NCBI GenBank assembly: GCA_032158295.1
Contig: JASTWB010000067.1
Location: 1-64,000 of the forward strand
Origin: Pycnopodia helianthoides
Taxonomy: Eukaryota; Echinodermata; Asteroidea; Forcipulatida; Asteriidae
DNA length: 64,000 nt
Direction: 5' to 3'
The notes beneath the pieces were generated by a model. It saw only the letters and a list, made by a program, of their open reading frames with translations, searched no databases and was not told the DNA's origin. Each line of letters starts with the position of its first letter. The first letter of the stretch is position 1. Shown piece by piece: positions 12,439-24,361 of the stretch. The position numbers and the translations under genes are program-made.

Positions 12439-13841
12439 CTGTTGAGGAAACAATTCAAACTATATTTAGTCTCAAACTTCATTGTTTTACTGGGAAATTA
12501 CATAAAATTGCGGTTTAACTCTTCACAATTGAATTACTAACCCAGGAAAACTCCCTGCTTGAGAGTGGCTTTAACACTTTTGTTACCAAACTGTTCGGAC
12601 AAAAACAGCCACTGGTGACCACATTATTTGACCACTCAAAGCAAGAAGCACAAATTCCTACATAACAGAAAGCTTTCGTTCAAAGGCCATTTTTACAAAC
12701 TCTTTTATCTCCATAAAGAAATTGTTTTACAGCAAAATAAGTTATACAAAGGTTCCTACTTATTGAATTCCCTTTCATATAACTAAAAAAATCATTGAGA
12801 TCAGCCATTAAATGTCAAAGTTCTTTGTCTTTCTTTCCACAGTGTGATCTGTAATTTATAACACTTTTCTGTACACACAATATGGCGTTACGTAGGTGTG
12901 TTGTTTTTCAGATCTTTCCACTCAAAAATGAAGAGATTGCATAATAGCGAACTTATTTTATTTCACCATCATCGGAGAAATTTATCTTTTAAATGATGGT
13001 AAGCTTGGGTACGAAGGGTGAACATGGACCTTTGTGCTCGGGCTTGAATGCTTTTTGGGTGTAAGCTTGGTCGACTAAAGTCGCCATTGGTAAGTAAATT
13101 CAGTCAACCCTGGAGTATGTTTACTTAGTGTACATTGATCCAAAGGAAATTGAACCAAGTGGAAAATGAAAATGGGATGGCATTGGGATTAGAAATTCAA
13201 CTGAATTTCCTTGGGATTTAAATCCAAGGATAAGGCCCTGAATTGACTCAGATGTTACAGAGCTGGGTCTGGACTCTGTTTTTTCCGTTTTAAATTTTAG
13301 AAACTATTTATAACAAAGATAAAGTGCTGTTTATGCAGGGAGCATTTACTACTTCACATCAGGCTTATTTAGACTGCGGCAACTAAAATAAGCAACAGTC
13401 ATTTGTGGTGTCTAATGATGCTTTTTCCAGTTACAATAAAAGCTTTAGCATTGGTACTTGAACTATTCTCTGATGTTAACAGACTCTCTATGTCCCCAGC
13501 TCCATGTTACAGGCACAGGCCAATGATACTCATTTTGTTTGTGAAGTGTTCTTCTGAGGCAACTCTGATTTATATTGAACAAAATCTGTCTAGGTCTCTT
13601 TCAAAGATAATAGCACTGTAACTATGAAGATCTACTCAGTTTGGGACTTGAAATGAAAACCCTTAGACCCTATGTAATATGGAAGAGACTGAAAACACTA
13701 TCCACACATGAGGCACTGGTCTGAGGTGTTATTCAAACCATGATCCATGGATGTGATTGATAGGACAAATCACAACTAGACCAACCTGATTCCTAACAAC
13801 TTCTTATTGTTTATGGACTCACTCTCTCTGTCTGTTTCTAC
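12439..13841. other. Intronic or intergenic interval, no gene recognised
   Basis: No further exon of the minus-strand gene, no RNA gene and no clear mobile element could be supported here. Short open frames lack splice context and protein-like composition. Confidence 0.4.
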
Positions 13842-14015
13842 CCTGTGGGAAGTACAGTCCTTGCTTTGCAGTTCCTCTATCTTTTCCTCCAGCTCTGTTG
13901 AACCCAAGCACCTTATCCCACTACCCATTCCAACACTGGCTTGCAAAAGACTGACAGTGGATCGAGGGAGTCTTCTTTCAACAGAATGGTAGCAAAGAGG
14001 TCCTAGACGAGCATC
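13842..14015 (-). CDS. Coiled-coil gene exon C (open, partial gene)
   Basis: A minus-strand acceptor (TTTATAG) precedes 14015, and a plausible donor (AGG/GTAGAA) follows 13842. The exon is 174 nt, phase 0, 58 open codons. It encodes a basic N-terminal half (with LPRSTVSLLQASVGMGSG) and a helical C-terminal half (STELEEKIEELQSKDC). The frame stays open beyond the donor for several codons, so the donor choice is not proved. It lies between the exons at 15566-15673 and 12352-12438 and shares their phase, supporting one gene. I do not recognise the family. Confidence 0.5.
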
Positions 14016-14164
14016 CTATAAATGGATTAAAAGACACAATACTGATAATAAGGTGCTATATAAATGGGTCTCATAATTCAAAACTCTCTCTGCCTATCCT
14101 GTTGAAAAACAAATAATGAGTGCTTTGATACGCCCCTAGGGGTGTGATAAAGAACCCAGTATTA

Positions 14165-14440
14165 TTATTATGGCATGTTGTGGCTGAGCGTTTAAGAGCA
14201 CCAGACTCAAGCTCTAGTGTTTCTGATCAACAGAGTGTGGATTCCAGTTCCAGGCACTTGTGTCCATGAGCAAGATGCTTTACCATAATTGCTTTGTCCT
14301 TTAGATGGGATGTGTAGGTCCAGTGTATTTTGTAATGCACTTAACATCCCCAAACAGACTTTGCACACAAATTCCTTGTAGAACATCCCTCTCTTTAGAA
14401 TTCCCCTGTGGAGACCTTTTGTTTTCAGTCTCCATAAGAT
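14165..14440 (+). mobile_element. tRNA-derived SINE, head region
   Basis: The segment has a tRNA-like A box (TGGCTGAGCGTTTAAGAGCA) and a B-box region (GTGTGGATTCCAGTTCC), followed by a body shared with the SINEs at 15826-16160 and 55421-55852. It is preceded by an ATT-repeat tail, probably of another short element ending near 14170. Confidence 0.6.
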
Positions 14441-14465
14441 AGCCAATATTCAAACACTGGGACCT

Positions 14466-14660
14466 GGGTCCAATTTCATAAAACCTGTAAGCGCAAAAAA
14501 ATTGGTAAGCACAGAAAAATCTTACTTAGCAGAAACAGGTTTTTCAGCCAAAAATCCATAAAGGTTACATTGTTGCGGCTGGTGCCCCACTAATTTTTTC
14601 CTAAGCAAAGAAATTTGCTAAGCGGTATTTTCTGCTTAACAGCTTCATGAAATTGGACCC
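14466..14660. mobile_element. Foldback MITE, 195 bp
   Basis: The left end (GGGTCCAATTTCATAAAACC) and right end (CTTCATGAAATTGGACCC) are inverted copies. The interior also pairs through words such as GCTTAGC/GCTAAGC. There is no coding capacity. It sits immediately beside a related element. Confidence 0.75.
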
Positions 14661-14661
14661 T

Positions 14662-14937
14662 GGGCCCAAATTCATAGCGCTGCTTAAGGGTAAGCAAATT
14701 GTCGTGCTTACTGTAGCAGAAACATTTGCTTAAGCATCATCGTATTTCACAAGTTAGCAAGAAAACTGGGCAACCAGCCATTCACCATGGATTTGCATTG
14801 TTGCACAATTCCTTTTTATACAGTAGGCACTGGAAGGTAAGCATGCCATTGTTCGCTTATGGTTAGCAGCGCTGTGAAATGGAAACTCACACAGTAAGCA
14901 CAAAAACGCTGTTAAAGCAGCTCTATGAAATTGGGCC
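14662..14937. mobile_element. Foldback MITE, 276 bp, same family, adjacent
   Basis: The ends GGGCCCAAATTCATAGCGCTG and its inverse (CAGCTCTATGAAATTGGGCC) bound a GCTTAAG-rich interior. The element abuts the MITE at 14466-14660 with one base between, either nested/tandem insertion or an imperfect dimer. A further relative lies at 50222-50370. Confidence 0.75.
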
Positions 14938-15565
14938 ATGTAGTGTTCCTAAGTGTGTTTTTGATTCCTTCACACATTAAAGCACACATGTGAGAACCAA
15001 AGGATCCCCAAACTGTTCAAATACATGCCAGACTTGTACAGTTTAGTAATTCTTTATACACCATGTATTTCTGTATCATCATTGCTTTACTCAAACAGAC
15101 GGCATTATAATGCCGATTTTTAACAAACCTTTTTCCAATGAAAATGTAGAAATCATAAACCAGCACAAAAATGTATACCTGAAAGGATGGACAGTTTGTC
15201 ATTGTGTATACACATGTATATTCAAACCAATCACATATGTTTCATAAAACCTCACATATGACATGAATCAACCAGCTTGGGGGACTAGAGGACACCCAGA
15301 CTTTACCAAAGCTAAACATTATTGTCTCAACAATTCAATTTTACTGAGAATGCCCGAGAGTAAATGCAGTTGTACTTGCGCATATATTTTTTTATAGTGA
15401 GCACATCATTTTTGCTTGAATGCACTTGGACTTTGTCCCAAAATATTTTTGCTGAAAGAATATTAAGCAATACTCTCAGCAGTAGAATGTAATTTGACAG
15501 TGGATTTGTCTTAACTCCTATTTCTTGACTCTAAGACACACCACATGGTTCCTCTCATCTCATAC
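14938..15565. other. Non-coding interval, no gene recognised
   Basis: AT-rich sequence without supported exons, probably intron between exons B (15566-15673) and C (13842-14015) of the minus-strand coiled-coil gene. Confidence 0.4.
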
Positions 15566-15673
15566 CTGATTTCTTTGGTCTAGTTCATGCTCCATCAGTG
15601 ACTTCATCTGCTTCAGCTTTAGACTCTCACATTCCTCATCCTCAAGACATTGAACTAGACTTGAATTCTCCTT
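15566..15673 (-). CDS. Coiled-coil gene exon B (open, partial gene)
   Basis: On the minus strand a strong acceptor (GTTCTTTACAG) precedes 15673 and a donor (CAG/GTATGA) follows 15566. The exon is 108 nt, phase 0, 36 open codons. The translation is acidic and helical, with LVQCLEDEECESLKLKQMK and MEHELDQRNQ, a clear coiled-coil composition. It is the most 5' exon of the series that I can support. No start exon or promoter was identified to the right, where a SINE and a hAT-like MITE are inserted. The family is not recognised. Confidence 0.55.
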
Positions 15674-15825
15674 CTGTAAAGAACAAAGATGAGAAAGAAG
15701 AAGATGATGTGAACATGAAATCCAGTAGAATTCAAACCAATGATGATCCTTACACCATGTTCAGAATCTCATTCATGAGAACCATCTTCTGTCTGAGGAA
15801 CGATTTTCTCCCTATGGCGTGTCAT

Positions 15826-16160
15826 GACCGATCGGTCTAGTTTACTGGACCCAAGCTCTGTTGTTGTCAGCAGCAGAGTGTGGATTCAAATCCCGGTCAT
15901 GACACTTGTGACCTTGAGCAAGGCACTCAACCACAATTGCTTCATAAAAAGTTGGGAAGGTAGTGCAAAGCTGCTCTACCAGCCAGGCTCCTAGTGGATG
16001 ATACCCATGCCTACATCCTTACAGACTGTGAAGGGGGTATAGCCCTGTTTAAGCCCCAGGAGTAGGTGACAATGTGCCCCTAGTGACAGTTGATTTGGGT
16101 TGACAGCCCAAATCAGTCAAGTGTCGCCCTGTGAGATGGGCGATATCTCGATAATAATAA
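15826..16160 (+). mobile_element. tRNA-derived SINE
   Basis: A tRNA-like head with a good B box (GGATTCAAATCCCGG) is followed by a long body and an AATAATAAT-type tail at 16150-16160. The part 15960-16080 is repeated in inverse orientation at 50070-50215, so the body is a dispersed family. A related head is at 55421-55852. Confidence 0.7.
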
Positions 16161-16664
16161 AAAATTTAAAAAGTCTCTGAAAGCACTGAGTGAACACAGC
16201 CCATACCACAGATCAATGAGAGTGGAAATTAAAAACAACATTATTAATTTTCCCAGCCATGCTACCATGGACAGCACCATATCAATACTTCTCATCACTA
16301 ACCCCTAGAAGGAATGAGCTGAAAAACAATGCTGATTGCTATAAAAAGTGACTGCTCTGCATGCTCGCTTGTTAAAAACAAATTGAGCGCTTAGCGCTTG
16401 CAGGGCGCTTAAAATGTGTATGTCAAAATGGAAGTATTTAGCACAACCACTTCAATTGAATCATGCTTTTACATGGTCACCCTAAACTGCATACAGTTAG
16501 ACATGGCACAAGATCAAAGCAGATAATAGAGGGGACCAGTAGCTTTATGACTTCATGCCTCTTTTGATCGTGCGTTCTGCGTACGTCACGAACACAGATT
16601 GGATCAACTACAGGACTATTTACTATATCAAACTTTATTGGATATTTTAAAGTCACACCTCCAG

Positions 16665-17281
16665 TAAGCTTGGGCGATACCCCGATATTATCAAATATCT
16701 GGTTCTGAAACGATAGCGATATCGAGTCAGGCTTTTTTTTATCGTGATATTGGTAAATCGCGATATATCAATTAAGTATCGCGATACATTTCTCAGCCAA
16801 GACGATCTAGCAACAATAAATCTTCTAGTCGAGACGATCTTGCTGGAACAAAGAGCTGCAAGTCACAGACCGCAACCGCAAGATTCCCCAACAGATCCGA
16901 TCCGACGGGGTTCCTTCGAAAAAAGCCTTAGCGATCAGGCGGTCTCACGCAGACAGGTGTTATCACGTGTGTTATCAGGTGCGTGTTGCATACGTGCGAG
17001 TAGCCTGATCTAATAAGTTATGCACACATATAGAACAGTCTGTCATGCGCAGTAGTTAACACACTAAATGTGTGTAAGTAATAGGCCCAGGTTTTCACCC
17101 CATAGGTTTAGAGTAAAACCCGAAGAATAGTTCATTGGAACCAAAGTAAAAATTACAAGTCATCTGTATCTACAACTTGCTCTGAGAGATTTGTAGAAGA
17201 ATGACGTCATCAAAAATTAATTGCGATAATATCGAATATTGCAATATTCGTGGATGAAAAAAGCGATGTCCCCCAAGCTTA
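16665..17281. mobile_element. hAT-type MITE with perfect 8-bp target duplication
   Basis: The inverted ends TAAGCTTGGG...CCCAAGCTTA are bordered by ACCTCCAG on both sides (16657-16664 and 17282-17289), a perfect 8-bp target duplication. The interior near both ends is rich in CGATAT/ATATCG words, forming many short palindromes. A short plus-strand open frame at 16744-17013 has no recognised similarity. The duplication length suggests the hAT superfamily, although the terminal bases differ from the CAG-type hAT ends in the window. Confidence 0.85.
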
Positions 17282-17289
17282 ACCTCCAG

Positions 17290-17948
17290 TGGTGCCTTTT
17301 GGCGGCATCAACCAATAACTGTTTCTGTCATTGGACAGTGATTAACCAATGGCCAATACAACCCAAAACAGTTATAGATAAGGACTGCAAAACTTCACCC
17401 CTGGAGTTTTGGTCAAGCAAGGCAAACTGGGGAAGAAATGGCGCAGCAAACAAATTGATAACTGCGTATGACTTGCTGTTAATCTTAATTTAAATATTGT
17501 TTTCCCCCCTTTACTTTGTCTTGTTAAGTTAAGTTTCTTTGTGCTAAATCTTTTAAAAGACATTAATAAATGCTTTTCCCTTTAATTTCTCTTGTTTTGT
17601 TATGTTTCTTCATGTTAAATCTTTTAAAAGGCAATATTTCAAATGGTATTTTTTTTTTTGGGGGGGGTAAAATGGCAATAATAAACATGTGGCGTGTGTT
17701 TATTAAAAATCTAGTCACTTTCAAATTTATAATTGGATTTGTTTTCACTTCAAAAGAAGTTTGAACTTCTTCCAATCCATCAATTAACTTCAATAATTCC
17801 TACACATTTGCACAATAAGGAAATACCTCTATACTCAGAGCAGTTTCTACAAAGTGACTGAGGGAGAGAAATAGTGGAATAAATCTTCACTTGACAGAAA
17901 TAATAATAGAGAATGAATCATCTCCAGATTTATTGACAATGTCAAAAG
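17290..17948. other. Non-coding AT-rich interval
   Basis: A CTTTTAAAAG-containing 60-bp word occurs twice (about 17500-17565 and 17566-17635), suggesting a small local duplication. No gene was recognised. Confidence 0.4.
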
Positions 17949-18310
17949 TAGGGAACAAATTTTGCATTAGGGACAGAGTAGCAATTATTCAAAACAATTC
18001 TACATGAGCAATAATCCACTGTAATGTCAATCTTGATTATATACAGATCAAACTTACTCCAAAAACTTGAATTACACTACGCTTTATGTGAACTAACTAC
18101 AGAAAAACAATCTTGGTTATCCAGTAAATTTTAGGGAACAAATTTTGCGATAGGGGCAGAGTAGCAATTATTCAAAACAAGTCTACATGAGCAATAAGAC
18201 ACTGTAATGTCAATCTTGATTATATACAGATCAAACTTACTCCAAAAACTTGAAATAAACTAAGCTTTATGTGAACTAACTACAGAAAAACAATCTTGGT
18301 TATCCAGTAA
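17949..18310. repeat. Local tandem duplication, ~181-bp period
   Basis: The segment 17949-18130 is repeated at 18131-18310 with few differences. Landmarks are GGGAACAAATTTTGC, GTAATGTCAATCTTGATTAT and CTACAGAAAAACAATCTTGG. No coding potential. Confidence 0.92.
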
Positions 18311-20020
18311 AATTTACTACCAGTATAGGTTAAACAGAAAACTCCACACAGTATTTGCATTTCTGTTCCTAAACATAAAAACAAATCCAGATAGCTGGGA
18401 GAATCATTAATACTAACAAGTTTAATTGCAAATGTAGGAAATGGTACCTTAATGCTTACAACTGTGTACATAGACCATTATGAAGTTATGTCATCAGATA
18501 TTTTATCAATTCAAAGAACAGTAGTGTTTATTGAATCAGAATCCAATGCTTTGTTTAACTTTTTCCAAACCTATTAATTGTATCGACAACGGCAAACCTA
18601 TTCCACAGTTCCCCTGTGCTCCAAGAACTTAGACTCAAATCTGACCCATACTCAGAGTCACCCAGGAGTATTTACAGTGCTTAGTATAAAGCCATCCAGC
18701 TCACCAGGGTAGTTGGGGGTAACTCCTTGTTTACTCATTCTAAAGTATGATAGTAAAGTCATTATGTTGGTACACAACTTCAGTTCCAAGTAGGATTTGA
18801 AACTTTATACGTTGGAGCTACAATCTAGAAAGGTTTGCAGTACATAGAATATCTGTCTCCTTTTTTTAGTCAACCAAAAGCGACAGATTAAAAACAATTC
18901 AAAATGTATTTTCAGTTGATGTCTGTTGCAAAGTTGATGACAACCAATTCAAAATTGGTTTAAGAAATGAACTTTTCATGCTCCTCACTTCACTCATCCA
19001 CAATTGTTTTTACTCTTCAAAAACAAACATACAATACATCAACTAATAACAAGGCAAGACATTTCTTCTTTTTCAATTAATACATGATGTATATAAAACA
19101 ATTTCAGCTCAACTAGCAGAGCATGTCATTTTTCTGATTACGAATCATTAGAGTTTTCATGGTCAATCTTGAATATAAAAGGAACAACAGTAAAGGGACC
19201 ACTTTTCTAACTTTTAGCAGTTTTTCCAGTGTTTGAAGAACCTCACACCACACATAAATATTTCTACTTGTGAATGGACATACAGGCATATACAAAAAAA
19301 TAATTGGAGTTGATTAGTTTTAAACTACACTCTATTTAAAAAACAAATGGAGAGAAAGGGCCGGTAATGTTTCTCACAGCCCTATAATAACAGCACAGAC
19401 TAAACAATTTTAAAACAATTTAAAAAATTTAATTAGTCACTAATATAATGTACAGTTCGTTACAATTGAGTTTGATAAAGTAATGTGCGCTTTATTTAAA
19501 TTGTTGATCAATTCAACTTAAAATGATTATTTAATTGTTAATTTGAAATTGATTATATTATTGTTTGAATGACAGAATGAAAAACAAACATCTTTTGGGA
19601 TTGAATTCTAATTATGAATTGACACATTGTGGTCATTTCATGTCAATGTACTCATTGTACATGAACTGAGGGACCATATGTTAAGAAATATGTTCAGGTT
19701 TGTGTTCAACCCCAAAACATATTGCACGCTATTCACACCTATTTAAAATTCAAGAAGGATGGAGTAAGCAGGTGATTTTATAATCATAGGGCCATGTAGG
19801 GTTTTAACAAAGGTCATGTACAGGGTCAAGACAATGGACATTAATAAGTGTGTTAAATGTCATACAATTAACTCAATGTCTCAATTAACTGACAAATTCA
19901 ACTGATTGTTTTATTTTAACTGTTTGACTGAAACAAATAATAACCCAATGTGCATAGTTTGGTGATTGAATTATATTAATTCATGTTGGTGGTCAATTCA
20001 ATCCATGAGATAGTATTTGA
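18311..20020. other. AT-rich interval, no gene recognised
   Basis: About 1.7 kb of AT-rich DNA with no supported exon, RNA gene or clear terminal repeats. Homopolymer T and A runs are common. It leads directly into satellite C. Confidence 0.45.
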
Positions 20021-23000
20021 CCGGCTACACCCCTATGTTCCAACACCCCTATGTTCTGACACCCCTATGTTCCGACAACTCAACCTATATTCAGACACCC
20101 CTATGTTCCGACAACCCTATGTTCCGACAACTCAACCTATATTCAGACACCCCTATGTTCCGACACCCCTATGTTCCGACACCCCTATGTTCCGACAACT
20201 CAACCTATATTCAGACACCCCTATGTTCCGACACCCCTATGTTCCGACAACCCTATGTTCCGACAACTCAACCTATATTCAGACACCCCTATGTTCCGAC
20301 ACCCCTATGTTCCGACAACTCAACCTATATTCAGACACCCCTATGTTCCGACACCCCTATGTTCCGACAACTCAACCTATATTCAGACACCCCTATGTTC
20401 CGACAACTCAACCTATATTCAGACACCCCTATGTTCCGACACCCCTATGTTCCGACAACTCAACCTATATTCAGACACCCCTATGTTCCGACACCCCTAT
20501 GTTCCGACAACTCAACCTAAATTCAGACACCCCTATGTTCCGACACCCCTATGTTCCGACAACTCAACCTATATTCAGACACCCGTATGTTCCGACACCC
20601 CTATGTTCCGACAACTCAACCTATATTCAGACACCCCTATGTTCCGACACCCCTATGTTCCGACAACTCAACCTATATTCAGACACCCCTATGTTCCGAC
20701 ACCCCTATGTTCCGACAACTCAACCTAAATTCAGACACCCCTATGTTCCGACACCCCTATGTTCCGACAACTCAACCTATATTCAGACCCCTATGTCACA
20801 CCCTATGTTCCGCACTAACCTACGCCCTATGTTCCGACACCTATCCACAACTCAACCTATATTCAGACACCCTATTCCGACACCCCTATGTTCCGACACC
20901 CCTATGTTCCGACACCCTATTCACAACTCAACCTATATTCAGCACCCACCCACCTATGTTCGCACCCTGTCCACACCCCTATGTTCCGACACTCACTAAT
21001 CACACCTATGTTCCGACACCCCTATGTTCCGACAACTCAACCTATATTCAGACACCCCTATCCAACCTGTTCCGACAACTCCCTATATTCAGAACCCATT
21101 CCCCCTATGTTCCGACACCCCATCCCTATGTTCCGACAACTCAACCTATATTCAGACACCCCTATGTTCCGACACCCCTATGTTCCGACAACTCAACCTA
21201 TATTCAGACACCCCTATGTTCCGACAACCCTATGTTCCGACAACTCAACCTATATTCAGACACCCCTATGTTCCGACACCCTATGTTCCGACAACTCACC
21301 TATATTCCGACACCCCTATGTTCCGACAACCCCTAGTTCCGACACCCCTATGTTCCGACACCCCTATGTTCCGACAACTCAACCTATATTCAGACACCCC
21401 TATGTTCCGACACCCTATGTTCCGACAACTCAACCTATATTCAGACACCCCTATGTTCCGACACCCCTATGTTCCGACAACTCAACCTATATTCAGACAC
21501 CCCTATGTTCCGACACCCCTATGTTCCGACAACTCCCTATATTCAGACACCCCTATGTTCCGACACCCCTATGTCCGACACCCCTATGTTCCGACACCCC
21601 TATGTTCCGACAACTCAACCTATATTCAGACACCCCTATGTTCCGACACCCCTATGTTCCGACAACTCAACCTATATTCAGACACCCCTATGTTCCGACA
21701 CCCTATGTTCCGACAACTCAACCTATATTCAGACACCCCTATGTTCCGACACCCCTATGTTCCGACACCCATTCCGACACCTATTTCGACACCACCTATG
21801 TTCGACACCCCTATGTTCCGACACCCCTATGTTCCGACAACTCAACCTATATTCAGACACCCCTATGTTCCGACACCCCTATGTTCCGACAACTCAACCT
21901 ATATTCAGACACCCCTATGTTCCGACACCCCTATGTTCCGACACCCATTTCGACAACTCAACCTATATTCAGACACCCCTATGTTCCGACACCCCTATGT
22001 TCCGACACCCCTATGTTCCGACAACTCAACCTATATTCAGACACCCCTATGTTCCGACACCCCTATGTTCCGACAACTCAACCTATATTCAGACACCCCT
22101 ATGTTCCGACACCCCTATGTTCCGACAACTCAACCTATATTCAGACACCCTATGTTCCCACACCCCTATGTTCCGACAACCCCTATGTTCCGACAACTCA
22201 ACCTATATTCAGACACCCCTATGTTCCGACACCCCTATGTTCCGACAACTCAACCTATATTCAGACCCTATTTCCGACACCCTATGTTCCGACACCCCCT
22301 ATGTTCCGACAACTCAACCTATATTCAGACACCCCTATGTTCCGACACCTATCCACCCCTATGTTCCGACAACTCAACCTATATTCAGACACCCCTATGT
22401 TCCGACACCCCTATGTTACCGACAACCTCAACCTATATTCGACACCCCTATTTCGACACCCCTATGTTCCGACACCCCTATGTTCCGACAACTCAACCTA
22501 TATTCAGACACCCCTATGTTCCGACACCCCTATGTTCCGACACCCCTATGTTCCGACAACTCAACCTATATTCAGACACCCCTATGTTCCGACACCCCTA
22601 TGTTCCGACAACTCAACCTATATTCAGACACCCCTATGTTCCGACAACTCACCTATATTCAGACACCCTATGTCCGACACCCTATGTTCCGACAACTCAA
22701 CCTATATTCAGACACCCCTATGTTCCGACACCCCTATGTTCCACAACTCAACCTATATTCAGACACCCCTATGTTCGACACCCCTATGTTCCGACAACTC
22801 AACCTATATTCAGACACCCCTATGTTCCGACACCCCTATGTTCGACAACTCACCTATATTCAGACACCCCTATGTTATTGTTGAACTAACCTATATTAGA
22901 CACCCCTATTCGCTTGTTCCGACAACTCAACTATATTCAGACACCCCTAGTCGACACCTATGTTCCGACACCCTATATTCACACCCTTACAATGTAGTCG

Positions 23001-23035
23001 ACACTCACTATATTCAACACCCTATGTTCCGACAC
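20021..23035. repeat. Satellite C, 52-bp composite tandem array
   Basis: The array alternates a 16-bp module (ACACCCCTATGTTCCG), usually twice, with a 20-bp module (ACAACTCAACCTATATTCAG), giving a 52-bp unit. Module order varies: one or three 16-bp modules occur. None of the three plus-strand frames contains a stop in the regular unit, so open frames up to 763 codons arise. They are not genes. From about 20785 to 21130 and again at the right edge many units have small deletions. A single inverted copy lies at 23633-23662. Confidence 0.96.
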
Positions 23036-23632
23036 AATATATTTTCAATTATTATTACTTTGATAACAGTTTCTATTTTCCACCAAAAAGCACACGCATC
23101 ACAAAATTCCATGCGTTATCTCGACATTTTTTATGTCTTTTTTTCTTCTTCTATTTTTCGACTTTTTTTATTGTTGTAGAAAGCACTAATCTGAAATTGA
23201 ATTATTGACCAGCCTCTTACAGCTTGTTTTTACAAAATTGAATGATCTTAAACAAAAATGCGACCTAATAACTGGTGAAATAGAGTTACACCTTGCACTT
23301 TGGAAGTACAGTGTAAGGGGACGGCTTAATAAATAATTAATAATGTTTCATTCCCGTTGCAACATTTACATCATTGCATGTTTCTAGATCCAGTTTCCTC
23401 AATATAGTTGGATTTATTACGGTATCCAGCCCAAGAGCAGGCCAACGGATTATCTGTCTGAAATCCACGCAAAAATTTACTGGATCGATGCTTTATGTGA
23501 AGATGATACTGTGTAATATAAAAATAAAATAATAATAATGATAATAACTCTAAAATAATAATCAATTAAAATAAATGGATTAAATTGCGGGTGTCGCATT
23601 TAGAAAATGGCTAACACAATATTTTGTGCGGG

Positions 23633-23662
23633 TTGTCGGAACATAGGGGTGTCAGAATATAG
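23633..23662 (-). repeat. Solitary inverted unit of satellite C
   Basis: Read on the minus strand, this 30-bp segment matches the satellite C junction (CTATATTCAGACACCCC then TATGTTCCGACAA) with one mismatch. Its inverse position 600 bp beyond the array makes it a candidate right terminal inverted repeat, with satellite C amplified from the left one. Confidence 0.8.
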
Positions 23663-23784
23663 AGCAGTCCACCAGTATCCTAATTATCAGATAACATTAC
23701 ACCTTGAGAAATTAGAATTAGCTGTTGCAAACTGCTTACCAACCAAAAGGACCTGTAGTATAAATGCAAAAAATTAGTTAGTAG

Positions 23785-24015
23785 AAGAGGCGTTTCTACG
23801 GCCACAGATCAACAGTCAACACCCACAAGCTGGATACACATGTAGGACACCACTTCAATCTTCCTAACCACTCCATTTTTGACATGAATTTACAGGGCAT
23901 TGAGGCACTAGGTAACTCCAGAGAGACTGTCCGTCTGAGTAGGGAGAAATTGTGGATAAGGCGCATAAAGACCATTCAACCCCATGGTTTGAACATCCAA
24001 GAAGGAAATGACTAA
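23785..24015 (+). pseudogene. C-terminal fragment of a Penelope-like retroelement protein
   Basis: A 76-codon open segment ends at TAA 24013-24015. It reads RRFYGHRSTVN, VGHHFNLPNHSI, RETVRLSREKLWIRR and IQPHGLNIQEGND. This pattern (G-HR near the start, then HFN--HS, then a RE--WI--L/I--P-GLN tail) is what I know from the C termini of GIY-YIG-bearing Penelope-like elements. The catalytic reverse-transcriptase core and the start of the nuclease domain are absent, so the copy is 5'-truncated, as is usual for such elements. A TAG stands just upstream at 23782. Confidence 0.6.
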
Positions 24016-24361
24016 TAACCTTTTGTCTTTGCCTTCTCCCTTTCCCCCACAGATATCCATATTTTTAGTCTGCCCTATTAACTATTTATTTACTTTTCTT
24101 CCAACCTTCCATTTTGTCCTTTGTGTTTCCAACTTCTTGTGGTCTAGCCATCCCCTTCCCTCCAACCCCCCCCCCTTTGTCTCCATAATCCCTGCTTACC
24201 CCCTGCTCTTTCTGAATGCTTCTTGCTTTTCTCTCTCCACTCTCTCTATTCATGTTTTTCCACTTGACTGCTTTTGTCCCCCTTGTATGCATGTATGTGT
24301 GTTGTCTTGTCATTTAGCCTTCGAGAAAGACTCTGCTAGGGTCGAAACGTCAGGCCACTAA
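24016..24361 (+). mobile_element. Penelope-like element 3' untranslated end
   Basis: A pyrimidine-rich tract is followed by TTCGAGAAAGACTCTGCTAG and GGTCGAAACGTC, a terminal segment style that I associate with Penelope-like elements. It ends at the stop codon of the TRIM gene transcribed from the other strand (24362), so the insertion sets or abuts that gene's 3' end. Confidence 0.5.

Noticed and set aside
20888..23179. 763-codon plus-strand open frame rich in Pro, Thr, Phe, Arg
   Set aside because: It is satellite C read in a stop-free frame; the other two plus frames are also open for hundreds of codons, and frames shift at unit indels.
24086..24361. Plus- and minus-strand open frames over the pyrimidine-rich tract
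   Set aside because: Low-complexity composition; they lie in the 3' untranslated part of the Penelope-like element.
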